Assembly (NCBI GenBank): GCA_014529385.2
Contig: CM043966.1
Location: 95,837,587 to 95,901,586, forward strand
Source of the DNA: Adiantum capillus-veneris
Taxonomy: Eukaryota > Streptophyta > Polypodiopsida > Polypodiales > Pteridaceae
Length of the DNA stretch: 64,000 nucleotides
Reading direction: 5' to 3'
Every line of letters starts with the position of its first letter. Positions within the stretch are counted from its first letter, which is position 1. The notes beneath the pieces were generated by a model. The model was not told the origin of the DNA. It worked only from the letters and a program-made list of their open reading frames with translations, and ran no database searches. The translations under genes were made by a program, and so were the position numbers. Of this stretch, positions 9,519-21,266 are shown one piece after another.

Positions 9519-10859
9519 ATGAAGAAGGCAAGCATGTATCTCTTCCTAGAAGGCTCCCTCTATCAAAGAGGGAAGGATAAAGTGTGCAGAAGAGTACCAA
9601 CTATCGCGGAAATTCCAGCCATTCTAAAAGGTTTGCATGAAGAGGCATGTGGTGGTCATTTTTCCCAAGAATTAACTGTGAAGAAGATTTTGCTTGCGGG
9701 GTATGTTTGGCCAAGTCTGCATGTGGATGTCCAACATTGGTGTAAAAGTTGTCACAATTGTCAGGTAAATGGGAATAGAAGATTGATTTATGATCCAAGG
9801 CAAATTGTGCTTGCAAATGGACCCTTTGAAAAGTGGGGCATTGATGCTATGGGTCCTCTGCCTAGGACAAAAAATGGTAAACTCTACATTCTAGTGGCTA
9901 TAGACTATATGACTAGGTGGGTGGAAGCACAAAGTGTGGCAAAGGTAAATGAGAGGACAGTGAGCAAATTTGTCTACACTCACATTTGTTGTAGATTTGG
10001 CACACCTTTGGAGATTGTTTCTGATAATGGTCCAGGGTTTAGAAAGGGATTGCTCACAGAAGTCTGTGAAGAACTTCGCATTCTACATCGTCACAGTACA
10101 CCCTACTATCCCCAATCAAATGATTTGGTAGAAAAAGCTAATGGTGTCATTGCAGGCATCATTAGAAAGATGGTGAAAAACAAGACAAAGTTGTGGGATG
10201 ACTTCTTGGATGGTGCCTTGTGGGCGTATCGAACCACATATAGGGAAGCCACGGAGTTCACACCATTTCACTTGGTCTATGGTCAAGAGGCTTTACAGCC
10301 AATTGAACTAAACATTCCAACAATGCGACTTCATGGAAAATCAGCACAAGATGATCAAGAAGCATGGATGGATCGACTTCTTACCTTAGCTGAGCTTGAG
10401 TGGAAAAGAGAAGCAGCATACGAGTGCTATGAGAGGAAAGCCACACAGACAAAGGAGAAGCTTGACAAGAAACTGAAGGACAAAGGCATCAATGAAGGAG
10501 ATCTTGTGCTAAGGTATGACAATCGACTCGATAATCGTTTTGATGCCAAATTTGAAACAAGATGGCAGGGGCCATACATAGTCAAGAAGTCTTTCAATTC
10601 AAGTTACTATCAACTTATGGACTTGAATGGGAAAGAGCACTCCAGGAAGGTAAACGGCTATCGCTTGAAGCCTTACTTGAGTCGCCTTCTACCAAAGGAT
10701 CTACCAAAGATCTGTCCAAAGGCCGCTGTCTCATGTAAGTATTGTTACATGAAGCATGAGTGTAACTCCAGCCAAAATTCTGAGGGGCCAAACAATGAAG
10801 ATCTCGTCAAGGACTCTGAAGCACTCTCTTTGGAAAAGATGCTCTATGATGGTACATGA
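9519..10859 (+). CDS. pol: E1 integrase
   Basis: The HHCC zinc-binding region (GLHEEACGGHF, then CKSCHNCQ) is followed by the DDE core: WGIDAMGPLP, IVSDNGPGF, and Glu in NDLVEKANGVI. The C-terminal part includes LRYDNRLDNRFDAKFETRWQ and YRLKPYL and stops at TGA before the polypurine tract. It would insert element cDNA. It is separated from the upstream pol frame only by the TAG at 9504. No chromodomain is seen. Confidence 0.9.
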   Translation: MKKASMYLFLEGSLYQRGKDKVCRRVPTIAEIPAILKGLHEEACGGHFSQELTVKKILLAGYVWPSLHVDVQHWCKSCHNCQVNGNRRLIYDPRQIVLANGPFEKWGIDAMGPLPRTKNGKLYILVAIDYMTRWVEAQSVAKVNERTVSKFVYTHICCRFGTPLEIVSDNGPGFRKGLLTEVCEELRILHRHSTPYYPQSNDLVEKANGVIAGIIRKMVKNKTKLWDDFLDGALWAYRTTYREATEFTPFHLVYGQEALQPIELNIPTMRLHGKSAQDDQEAWMDRLLTLAELEWKREAAYECYERKATQTKEKLDKKLKDKGINEGDLVLRYDNRLDNRFDAKFETRWQGPYIVKKSFNSSYYQLMDLNGKEHSRKVNGYRLKPYLSRLLPKDLPKICPKAAVSCKYCYMKHECNSSQNSEGPNNEDLVKDSEALSLEKMLYDGT

Positions 10860-10873
10860 ATATACCATCATCC

Positions 10874-10883
10874 TGGGGGAGGG
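10874..10883 (+). promoter_or_regulatory. E1 polypurine tract
   Basis: TGGGGGAGGG lies just before the 3' LTR, where plus-strand DNA synthesis is primed. Confidence 0.8.
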
Positions 10884-10887
10884 CTAA

Positions 10888-13269
10888 TCATAGCCGTTTT
10901 TCGGCTCTCTGTAATTGCCATAGTGAGTTATCTCACCCTATCAAATCACTCAAACACTGTGGTTACCCTCACCCTTTCACTGTATATAGGTGCGTGTGAG
11001 TTAGGAGACTTTTCCCATATCTCCTTACTGAAATAAAAAACCCTCAATTAGCTAGTCATTGGGCTAGTTGAGCCAAAAAAATAAAAATATAAAAAATATA
11101 AGTATATTATGGCCCATGCGTATGTAAATATTTCTTTGTATATAGGGCCTAAATAAAAGATTTTTTCATAATTATTTTGGTATTTATTTAAATATTTCTA
11201 CCTAGGTGTGTGTTATTTATGCTCTGTACATTGCCTCACCATTACCACAATTTTTCTTACCATTTTTCATACTCTTTATTCCATATAGAAATATTTTCAT
11301 GTAAGCTTCTCTTATATCTGGTGTAACTCAACCCCAACAAAAATCCAAAAAAACTAGTTTTATTTATGTGTATATTTTTTCACTATTGTGATTTTTCCCT
11401 TCCTACATCTATTTTGTTTTTTTTCTAAAAAATTAGAACACCAAAAATATTTATCTTTTTATGGTAGCCTCATAATGAGAGAGATTTCTTTTGACCCCTT
11501 TATATTTTTTCCACTTATATTATTTATATTTGACATGTACATATTTTTTAGACCCCTCAATATTTGATTTTCTTAGTTGTACTATTCACTTATATCATGA
11601 TCTCAACAATATCTTCAGTTATAAACCTACCAAATAAGGTCAAGGGTAGGTGGCATGCATACATGCACTATGGAGGGCTCACTCTTGGAGATATTCAAAA
11701 GAATCATCCAAAGAAGGACCCCACAAGGACCTTGTGCAGTGGAAAAAAACGGTCGGTTTTGCTGAATTTTTAAAGTTCACTTGCTCTCCGAATTTGAAAA
11801 GGTGATACAAACAAAAGTTGTAGCTCGTGGGCTGAACTTTTGTCTCAAATTTTTTCATATTTTTTTGAGCTACGAGATGTGAGCTATGATTTTATTAGTG
11901 GACCCCAATTTTCCCATGCTATGCAGCCACACTCTCTCTTCCACTTTATCATTTTCCTCTTTCACACACACTTCTCCACTAATCATCCCCACCTCTCTCA
12001 CCACTCCTCTCTGCACCCTACTCACCTTCTCCTCAACCTTGAAGAATAAGAGAAACCATGGTGAACTCATACCTCCCACACACAATTCCATTCCAAAATT
12101 GACCACCTAGTCTCATTTTTCCTCCTCCAAATTACCCATATCTATCAAAAAAAACACAAAATTCAGCCTCTTCTCTTAAAAGACAGCATCATGGTGGTTG
12201 ATTACTCAGCTTCAATTACCTTGTCTCTCAAGGAAGGTCAAGAGTGGAGAAAAAATGTACCGTCAAAGCTAGTGGACCATCAACAAGCATCAAAATTGGC
12301 CCTACTCAAGACACTTGGAGCATCAACCTTGTAAGAAATCCACCTTTTCTTACCTCTTAAGAGTTTTTCTTCCTTATTTGTATCCTACATGGATACTCCC
12401 ATTGTAAATATCCAATTCCATTTGTAAATTAATACTAACTCTACTAACACTAACCCACTATGAAAAGTCCTATCACCTCCATTTCTCTCCTCTCTCTTTC
12501 CCCACCAACTTCTTGATAATTCCAAGCAAAAGAAATTAGATAAATTGCTGAAAATCTAACCCAACCATGGTTAGAGGAGTAACCCTAGCCTTCAAAATTG
12601 CTATAAAAGGAGGGTGTAGCTAGCACAAAAAGGGGAGAGAAGAAAGAGCACTATGCTATAGCTTGAGAAGCCAAGCTCAACCTCTTGAGAAGGAGCTCTT
12701 GAGTGGAATCTCATTGGCATTAGGCATATGTATGTGTTGTATTAGGGGTGATTAGCAAGGGAACTCTATGCCATTGTAAGAGAGAGTGATCATTAAATTG
12801 AGAGTAGGAAATCTATCATTTCTCCTACTAGTGTAAGCCCAACATTTGCTGAATCAAGTAGGGTGAATTTGGACTAAGCATGGATACCTTGTCTCCCTTT
12901 CAACGTGAAGTCATGGACAATAATGATGTGTAAGTGTCTTGGTGTTTTATTTAAGTTCTTGATAGCTTGTCTCCGGGTATTGTTATCAATTTAGCCATAA
13001 ATCCCACATGCTGTAAGAGGGCGACAGGGTGGAGAGGACTCCCCTCGCCTTAAGACAGTGATTGGGGTGGCTTTTTTCTTGTGATGTGTTGTGGTGTAAT
13101 TTACTCAGGCTATGTTGAACAAATACTAATCTCACTTTGATTGGTCATGACAGATTTGTAAGAAGGCATTAGTGCAACAAGCACCCCCTTCCCCCTTCTC
13201 TCTCTTTCTTACATATATATATTTATGTTTGCTTGATCATTAACGATACACTTCAAAGCAGCCCGAGCA

Positions 13270-13341
<72 letters not shown>

Positions 13342-13600
13342 TTTTAGTGTGTGAGAGTGTTCCATTGGTGTTAGGGTTAGTGTAAATTCCTTGCTTGTTT
13401 GTGGGTTGCTCTAACGATTCTCCTCTTTTGCGTCCTAGTTCGCTCTTAAACTAGGTGGTGCCCCTTGTGTAGTTGGGATTTGGTTGTGGGTTTGTTGTTT
13501 TGGTTTGTGTTGTGTTGTGCCCCATCCCCATTGAGCAGCACGGGAGCCTTGAAGGGTGTCTAGAGGTTGCTCTTCTTGTTGCCCGCCCCGGACCGCTTCA
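10888..13600 (+). repeat. E1 3' LTR, about 2.7 kb
   Basis: The start is placed by homology to the LTR at 60811 (TGATAGCCG there, TCATAGCCG here), and the end is ...CCGCTTCA. It has AT-rich U3, a TATA box, a (CT)n tract at 13272-13338 and a conserved C-rich 3' end. No convincing protein is encoded. Confidence 0.85.
12601..12610 (+). promoter_or_regulatory. LTR TATA box
   Basis: CTATAAAAGG sits at the equivalent place to CTATAAATAG in the second LTR (62651). It is likely the core promoter of the family. Confidence 0.6.
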
Positions 13601-13930
13601 GTATCATTCTATGGATGGGTGGACCCGATGAGTCCGGTAACTTTCTAACGCTAGAAATTGTTTTTTTTAACAGTCATAAATCTTAAAAGAGACAAACCTT
13701 GGTGGCTGTGCTTCTGAAACATAGGAAAAAAAGCGCACAGGTTGGTCACTCTAAGATTTATACCTTTAGGTATAATTGATTATAGATAGTCTTTGATAGG
13801 GTTATGGTGGTCACCCTCTGCCATAGCGAGATAGGACCAATCGTTCACTAAGGGTTCATGCCAGTGGCTACGTAGTAGCTAAGGCAATGTCCGTTGGTTT
13901 TTCTTTCTCAAGATTGGAGACCTATCAAAG
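13601..13930. other. Flank of E1, no gene seen
   Basis: This is sequence between the E1 3' LTR and the older gag relic. It probably belongs to the relic, but nothing recognisable is read in it. Confidence 0.4.
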
Positions 13931-15667
13931 GTGCTCCGCTCCTCTCGACAAGGGGCAGGGACCTCACAACAACCTCCACCTCATGCATTTCAACCTGAAG
14001 AAAGAAGGTACGAGATGGACGAAATGACATTGTGGCTCATTGTGAATAGAGGATTATCTAGGTCAAAGCCTATTTACAGCCAAGAGGAATTGCAAGAAGA
14101 ATCTCCTCAACCAGAGATAGATTGTCACAAAATCCGTGATAACCACTTGGTCAAACAATGTCCTAGAACGAACGTCACTGAGTTAAATGCCTATTGTATG
14201 ACTGTGGTGTCATTCACTTGATCCCCAACTATCCACAAAATCCAAACCGAGTCAGAAAGATCACAATGAATGTCTTAGGAGTTGTTCAGCTACCTAGCAG
14301 CTCGAAAAATGAAAACATCGTACCGGTTCAAGTAGTTATGAGAGTGTAAGCTCAAAAGGAGGTTGCTGAGAACCCAGAGACAAAGAAAACCTAAACTGAC
14401 ATGAGTTTAGAGACGGGTGAACCAAAGACCAACGCACCTAGTCAAAAAACCAAGAGCAAATGGAATAGCTAGAAAGCTCGAAAGGCTAGGATGAAAGCAC
14501 GTAGGGAAAGAGAGCAAAAATCCCTAGCTGAAGAGCTTACCCAAGCCAAAGAGACGATAAGACAACATGAGAAGAGGGTTGCACCTTCTCTTACGCAGAT
14601 GTCTCAACCTTGAGAAGAACCATCCACCACAGATGAGAAATCTAAAAGTGCTAGCTTAGGAGGATCAGTATTGGTTGAGAAGTTTAATGACCCATTAGAG
14701 GATCTCCTAAAAGCCTATGAAACACGGCTCACAAACAACCAAAATCAAGAACATAGTGGATGACATATCCATACGTGAAACTAGAAAAGGATAGGCTTGA
14801 AATGTGCAAGAAAATGATTAAAAAAGCCCAAGTTTTACAAGAACCACCAGATGGAAAACCTGAGGGTGTGATCCCTGTCCCACCTACACCAATAATCCCA
14901 CCAAACAAAGAACGAAAAGAGCTAGATTCCAGTCCTGAGCACAAACAAAAGCTCAAGGACCCCACATTAGAACCAAGGATAATGTTGAATACCATGGATA
15001 ACTCTTCAAAGGGATTTCACATAACTATACCTGACAGCTGTAAAGAAATATATGGTCTTGACAAATTGTGGAAACAAGACAGAAAGTCCAATGAATCAAG
15101 TGAGATAAGAAGATGAGTAAACCGCACCAGTGATGGAAGAGGAGTGTCTCTTCCACCAATAGAGGAATTTGAGGCTGGATCTCAAATGAATCTAGAAGTG
15201 GAATCCTATTGGGGAGACAAAGGATCGGTACAGTCTATGCCCGTCAACCCCCTTCATTAAGAACACTACCATCCTATACAATAGAGCACGAGGCCAAGTC
15301 AGATGTTGTTCCAGTTCCATCAGAGAGACTATCTCCCAACAAGGTCATTGATTCAGCAGTACTGATAGAAATATTATCAACACCAGCCACTTATACGATA
15401 ATGTTATCCGAGTTGCTCAGAATAAGACCAAACATGTGGGCTACTGTGGGAAAATTCCTAGAGAAATTTGGTGTTGACAAACCAATGACTCAAATCGAGG
15501 AAGGGATCAAAGAGCTTGAAATGCCTAGGTTGAACACTAGGCCAAGGCCACTAAACAAGGTAGGTGAGTACTATGAGGGAGAAAATGAGAACACCACTCT
15601 TCCTATGGAATTCCAAGGTGTAAAAACCATGGAAATTCTTGACAGTGGAGCTAGAGTTTCCAGCTAA
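13931..15667 (+). pseudogene. Old LTR-retrotransposon gag/protease relic
   Basis: Three broken reading frames (13931-14221, 14760-15116, 15209-15667) lie in order. The first ends with a decayed zinc-knuckle-like CHKIRDNHLVKQCP, where one Cys is Arg. The third carries ATYTIMLSELLRIRPNMW, a motif found before retroviral-type proteases, and then TMEILDSGARVSS, an aspartic protease DSGA active site. Numerous stops separate them, so this is an ancient copy unrelated in sequence to E1. Reverse transcriptase and integrase are not found downstream. Confidence 0.6.
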
Positions 15668-16097
15668 AGAACTATGGATGTGTGGAGCTTTGCAATGAGG
15701 AAGCTTAAAGTGAGAGGAAGGAATCCTAGAAAGGGTAATTTAAGATACGAATTACATCCCAGAACCCTTTCTTCAGGAGGATATTATATATAGGAGCTTT
15801 TCATTTAGAGATTTCTCTACAAAGTTAGAGCTTTTTGTGGGTAGAAAAATTAGATGTAACCTTTTGCACATACTAAGGTATATAGCTTTTGAACTAGGTC
15901 GATAAAGTGCATAGTAAAAAATTTGTGCTCTACATGTTTGTGACACAATTAAGGGCCATAGTAATACAACATAGATTTGATTTTTTTATAAAAACCCATA
16001 TCAATGTCAATATATTGATACTGCAATGTCATATATGTAGTATTTATAAGAAAGATCATCACAAAGTCTATGTTTATGATCCACAAGAATTTTAGTA
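15668..16097. other. AT-rich spacer
   Basis: I see no gene or repeat. The sequence runs directly into the triplicated GA-rich repeat. Confidence 0.5.
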
Positions 16098-16187
16098 CAA
16101 AGTAAAATATTTGAATTTTTGGTATGAGGTAAGTTGAAGTCTACTCTAGCACAACGAGTCTTTATCTTGTTCGCATTATAAGTCAAT

Positions 16188-16251
<64 letters not shown>

Positions 16252-16340
16252 TGAAATATTTAAATTTCTTGCATGAGATAAGTGAAGTCTACCCTGGCAA
16301 CAAGTCTCTATCTTGTTTTCTCTACAAGCAATTAGAGAGA

Positions 16341-16420
<80 letters not shown>

Positions 16421-16553
16421 AAAGTGAAATCTTTGAATTTTTGGTATGAGGAAAATTGAAGTCCACTCTAGTAATGAGCCTTTATCTTGTTCATGCTATA
16501 ATCAATTAGAGAGAATAAGAGAGACCCCCCCCCCCCCCCCCCCCCCCCCCCCA

Positions 16554-16578
<25 letters not shown>
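16098..16578. repeat. Three tandem copies of a unit of about 150-170 bp with GA tracts
   Basis: Each unit has a core of the form AAAGT(A/G)AAAT(A/C)TTTGAATTT..GG(T)ATGAG, a GAAGTC(T/C)AC(T/C)CT segment and TATCTTGTTC, then a dinucleotide tract. Copies start near 16098, 16247 and 16419, with GA tracts at 16195-16246 and 16346-16419. In the third copy the tract is replaced by about 28 C (16525-16552) and then (CA)n. Confidence 0.8.
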
Positions 16579-16585
<7 letters not shown>

Positions 16586-16883
16586 ATGATGATTATTGAG
16601 TAGGCATTTGCTTGCATTTACCCTAAACCCCAATAAGAACAACAAGAACAAGATAATGACATGAGAAATACAACATTTTCCCCATAATTGAACAACATAT
16701 AGATTGAGCCTCGATTTTCAAGTCAAGGCACCATGATTGTGGGTGAAAAAACCCTTGTGGGGACAAGGGAAAAACCCACAATCTCCATATGTTGCTCGTT
16801 GTTGCATTAAAAAAATACTATCTCAAACAATACATAGAGTCAAGTCACAAAAATAATTGTCCACCAATGGAAGTAGCTATCTA
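16579..16883. other. 3' flank of the methyltransferase-like gene
   Basis: This probably holds the 3' untranslated region and polyadenylation signals of the minus-strand gene. No other feature is seen. Confidence 0.4.
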
Positions 16884-19800
16884 CTAGTTTTTCTCCTCAG
16901 GAGGAGGACCACAAACTTTCTTCTCTGAACACTCAGACAAGCCAAAGAAATCACCCTCTAACATTAGACAGTGACGTATCTCCTTTGTGCAAGCAAGCCC
17001 CAAACCACCACACCCAGCAAAGATGTCCATAACATGGTCGTCCTCATATGTGAATGTTTCTAGCAGCCAACTGTGTTAAACATAATAATCAAAGTTTAAC
17101 GACAAGAGATTGCATAGAACTATCAAGATGTGTGTCCTGATTCACGAGAGTTCATGGCTAGAAAGTTACCTGTAAAAAGTCTCAGTACGCTCTGCTCCCC
17201 CTTGAATCAAATCTCCAGCTAAACTTGTATAATCATTATATGAACGAGGAGGAGACTCTGTGAGGTAGCTTCTTGAGGCCAGAAAGAACTCAGGAGAAAC
17301 ATCCTCCCCATCCTTTCTATCATAATGAGGTGTAATGCTTTGAGCATTATTATGATAAAATAGACCAAGAGTGAGATCCATCACCTATGAAAGGAGAGAA
17401 CAAATCACTTAATAAGAAGAACTCTAAATTCATACGCAAGCTTCAGATAGAGAAGGAAACCTCACCTGCTCACCAGTCTCTGGGTGTAATATCCCCCATC
17501 ACACATCAAAGTCCACGAGCGATGGAGCTGCAAACTAAATCTATTAGCTTGCATGACAAGATCTCCCAAATGTTTTGCAAGAGACAAAGTCACCAAGAAA
17601 CCCTCGTCTGCCAAGTGAACATCAGCAATTTCCATGACACCAGTTGCCAAGGCAGTGGAAAAGTGGTTCCACTCAGGAACAACTTTTACATTACCTACAC
17701 AAGCAAGTTAAAATGAAAAATTACATCATAACATATATGAATTCTATAACGAGCACGAAGCCTCCCAAATGACATAAAAAAAGTTCACCTATAGTGTGAT
17801 TGTGAATACCATCAACTAACATGGACGTAGGGAAGTCTGCAAAGATCAATCTTGCCACATATTGGGAGACTTCCCCCTTCAATGCATACTCGCGCCCATC
17901 ATAGATTGGTGTTTTCTTGAACCACATTTCAATACTAACACAAAAAAAAGAGTAGATTATGGTAATATAACTTTTTAGAGAAATATGTAAGTCTTACCTA
18001 TGCCATGCTAGGTCATCAATTGCTTCCACATCCAATAACAAAGCATCCGCACATGTAATAAACTCCTCTCCTAAACATGAAAATGCAATTTTCAATTGCT
18101 TAGAATCTCAAAGAATGCTTAGAAAACCACAGGACATGTCAATGGTTAATGCAAGCAATAATTAATTAGAGTAATAAAAAGCAAATAAGCAAGCAAAGAA
18201 CGTCTACCTGTGGTACGTTTTTTTGGCATCCGCTCATATAGAGAATGACTCATAATAGTCTCAGAGAAGCAAGACTTTGATGCTAAGGTGGATCTTTTTG
18301 GTAGAAGAGAAGTTGGAAAGCTCTCCTCCTCAACATCAACATCTACAAGCACACATTGGGAGGGTTTTTCTATACTTTTTTTTTACCTTTTCTTGCACGT
18401 GAGGGTGGCTTGGTGGATGGCTCAATGTATGTAGCTTGGGGTGAGATTACACCGTCATTAGAGATGGGACTCTCTTCCAAAAAACCTTTCCATAAAAAAG
18501 TTCACAAAAAAAAAGATCAACAAAATTCTATTTTAACCAAAATATAGTACTTCATACAAGAGATTGTAGTTCACTTACGAGCATGAATCTCTTGCTCGCT
18601 CTTTGTGATAACACCTAAATGAGACAATAAAATACATCATCATGAAACGAAATTAGTATTCAAGAAATCCAATACCTGTACACAAGACGTTTGCTTGCAT
18701 GCATCGCTTCGGGTAAAGAGGCATAATCTGAAGCACTCTTCATGTTTTCCATAACATGAGTATAAGCCAATGAAACATGTGTCTTCCTAGATGCCTTAAA
18801 GAAGGCCTCAAATGTTTTTGGCAACAAAGGACCCTCCACCTCAAACTTAGCAATAATAATTGTAGCTTCACCAAAACATTCCCTGCCAATAGGTCTCTTG
18901 CATCATGTAAGCTCTAAGTTTCTTATAGTCTGCAAAATGACCTCCTTTGGAGTCCTTAACTTTGGTCAAAATCATCATGTGAAGAAGTTATTTGCGGCTA
19001 TTGAATTACAATCGTTGATCCAAAAATTAATGTTACTAATTACATTGCACATAAAAATAATAAATCAAAGTTTAAGATGAAATAAAACATACCTCTCTAT
19101 TGTGATCTTTGCGGCACACAAGCTGTATAATTTATCACGAGTGATCCCTACCATTTTTTTGTCATGCCAATCCTTGTCAAATACCATAGTAAAAAACTCT
19201 TCACCATGTGCAGGATTTGCATTAGAAAGGTACTTATATCCGCTATCCCTCATTTTTTCTTCTTCCTTCTTTAAAGCTTCATTCATCTTCTTTTTTAAAT
19301 CCTCCCCAAGAAGACCTAAAGTTCTAAGCCTTCTCTTTTCATCAACCAAAAAGGACTCCCATCTCCCCTTCAAAGCAAAACAATTATTTGGCAATGTTTT
19401 CATGATCCATTAGCAGCACAACACAAAAAAATCCATGACTGCACATAAGCTTCCCATGCAGGAATTCAAGGTATATTTCAAACCATCACTCCCTCCATAT
19501 CTTGCCACCTCTGCAAAGGCTTCCCACATGGGAATTCAAGGTATATTTCAAGCCAAAATTCATCCATAACTTGCCACCTCTGCAAAGTCTTCCCACATGG
19601 GAATTCAAGGCATATTTCAAGCCAAAATTCACCCATAAGTTGCCACCTCTGCAAAGGCTTCCCACATGGGAATTCAAGGCATATTTCAAGCCGAAATGCC
19701 ATCCATAACTTTCCACCTCTGCAAAGGCTTCCCACATGGGAATTCAAAGCATATTTCAAGCCAAAATTCCATCCATAACTTGCCACCTCTGCAAAGGCTT

Positions 19801-21266
19801 CCCACATGGGAATTTAGGGCATTATACAAATCGTAACCCAATCCATAATTTGAATAGACTTCCCACATGAAAATTAAAGGCTTATTTGAAAACATGGACT
19901 CATGCATAACTTGTAACCTTCAACTAAAGCACCTTCAAAGTAAAGTAGTTGAAGACATACTCATTCTCAAAGTACTTGCAATTTAAATTTTTTAAAGAAA
20001 TGTATTTATTATCCCAAACAAGTTGAGCATCATGACATACCTTCCAAACAAGTTGAGCAATCAAAATGCATGGCGTTGAGTACCATGGCACAATCCCTTG
20101 GTTATGTCTTGCCTCCAATTTAAGCTCAACCTCCATCCAAGATCTCTGCTCACGAGTGAGATATTCCATTATGCTCGACTTGTTCACTATACCAAACATC
20201 TGAAACATAAATACTTCATGTGCCAAGTTGGGTGGAGCTGTAGCCCGCGAGATTCTAAAAGCAAGAGTTGACGGATAATCAAATGAAAAAGCACATTACA
20301 ACCAGAGAATTGAACAACAATAATCCATATAATTCTTACTCGTTTGTTGTATCACGACTCAAAATCAACTCTGCTTCCTTCTTTTTATCTATCTTGATAA
20401 ATTCACAACGAAATTGCACATGATATTTTTCATCCTCAGAGTGCTCTACAAAAGAAACATCGTCCAAAATAAACTTTCAAGTGCGACAATGTATGTTCAA
20501 ACTCAAACACAAGAGAAAAGAAGCACTTGCCTTCTTCAATTCGTCGCATCCAAGTTTTTAACCTGTGGTTACCATCCCACACAAAAAACAGTTTGCCTCG
20601 AAGATCTACCCAATCACGCACAAGATTCTTTTCAAATTCTGCATTGAGTCTTTGCCATATTGGATCCCACTTCTCAATCGTGTCTTCTGCCAAATGTTTT
20701 GTTTCTCCATGTCGTCCTTTAAGTGAAACAATAAAAGAACCCATTGAAGAGAAATAGCCAACCCTATCAAACGTGGATGTCAACCAAGGTGCATCCGAAA
20801 TTGCACATCGAACAGCATCTATAGCTATTAATATACATAAGGGAATAAAAGGGGGTTCTGACTTTCTTTTGATATGAAATTGACTTATGACTTCATTCAT
20901 CAACCCTAGAGACACATTCTCCCCAAAAACCTCGTCATGCTTTGAAAAGTCGTCTTCTTCATCCTGGTTATTGTTCTTTGTGTGAGTAGTTTGTGGAGTG
21001 GGAGCAAAAGATGGACCAATAGTATTTGGAGTGATAGCAGTGCTATTAGAACCTCCATCTATAGACCTATCCAAGGACCACGCTTCATCATCAACATACA
21101 CACATTGATTTCTTTTTTTCACAGACTTCTTTGGCGGACTCATTGGTAGAATCCTTGATGAACCATCCTCAAGTGTAACTTGCCTTCCTTGAACAGTCCC
21201 AGACCGTAGAGTCATACCCCCTGAACATTTCGCTTCTCGTTTTCTCATGGAGCGTTTAGGAGCCAT
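16884..21266 (-). CDS. ParB-like plus DNA N4/N6 methyltransferase-like protein, 14 exons, about 900 aa
   Basis: Exons: 21266-20531, 20445-20340, 20254-20041, 19974-19933, 19367-19093, 18894-18676, 18614-18579, 18485-18387, 18342-18208, 18070-17998, 17934-17789, 17694-17474, 17384-17170, 17070-16884. All junctions keep phase except 18676/18614, which is off by one base. The N-terminus is basic (MAPKRSMRKREAK). FFVWDGNHRLKTWM matches the DGHHR core of ParB-type nuclease domains. The C-terminus has the order of a beta-class amino-methyltransferase: a motif IV-like ARLIFADFPTSM (exon 11), a strand/helix segment (exon 12), then motif I-like HVMDIFAGCGGLGLACTK with EIRHCLMLEGD (exon 14). ParB-methyltransferase fusions are known in bacteria and phages. 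Motif IV lacks the usual (D/N/S)PP(Y/F/W). Coding exons have no stops. A methylation role is inference. Confidence 0.6.
19441..19915. repeat. Minisatellite of 69-70 bp inside an intron
   Basis: The unit is recognised by CTTGCCACCTCTGCAAAGG, then CTTCCCACATGGGAATTCAA and CATATTTCAAGCC. Successive units begin at 19501, 19570, 19639, 19709 and 19779, with partial or diverged units at both ends. It lies between exons 4 and 5 of the minus-strand gene and is not part of its coding sequence in the model. Confidence 0.9.

Larger units (their letters stand above)
4597..13600 (+). mobile_element. Ty3-type LTR retrotransposon E1 (Tat/Ogre-like layout), 5'-truncated and broken
   Basis: The order is a 5' LTR remnant (4597-4993), primer-binding site, two leader ORFs, gag, protease, reverse transcriptase, RNase H, a second RNase H, integrase, polypurine tract, and a 3' LTR of about 2.7 kb. 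Very long LTRs, ORFs before gag and two RNase H domains are features of the Tat/Ogre lineage, so placement there is reasonable but unproven. Only the last 400 bases of the 5' LTR remain. They differ from the 3' LTR by roughly nine substitutions outside the CT tract (counted by eye). The missing 5' LTR start prevents a TSD check. Confidence 0.9.

Noticed and set aside
11564-12110. Short open frames inside the E1 3' LTR
   Set aside because: No start context, no conservation in the second LTR, and biased AT-rich composition.
13931-15667. Possible endogenous pararetrovirus
   Set aside because: Only a decayed knuckle and a DSGA protease are visible, with no movement protein or coat-protein motif. 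An LTR-element relic is the simpler reading.
16183-16422. Long open frame of Ser-Leu repeats on the minus strand
   Set aside because: It is the translation of (GA)n microsatellites, not a protein.
18900-18990. Minus-strand frame MILTKVKDSKGG as part of the methyltransferase-like gene
   Set aside because: Including it needs a stop and a frameshift. The acceptor just before PIGRECFGEA joins exon 5 in phase without it.
19478-19907. Repetitive minus-strand frames with a repeated MWEAFAE or CGKPLQRW-like unit
   Set aside because: The unit is the 70-bp intronic minisatellite read through. All three frames are open because the unit lacks stops, and splice junctions on both sides skip it.
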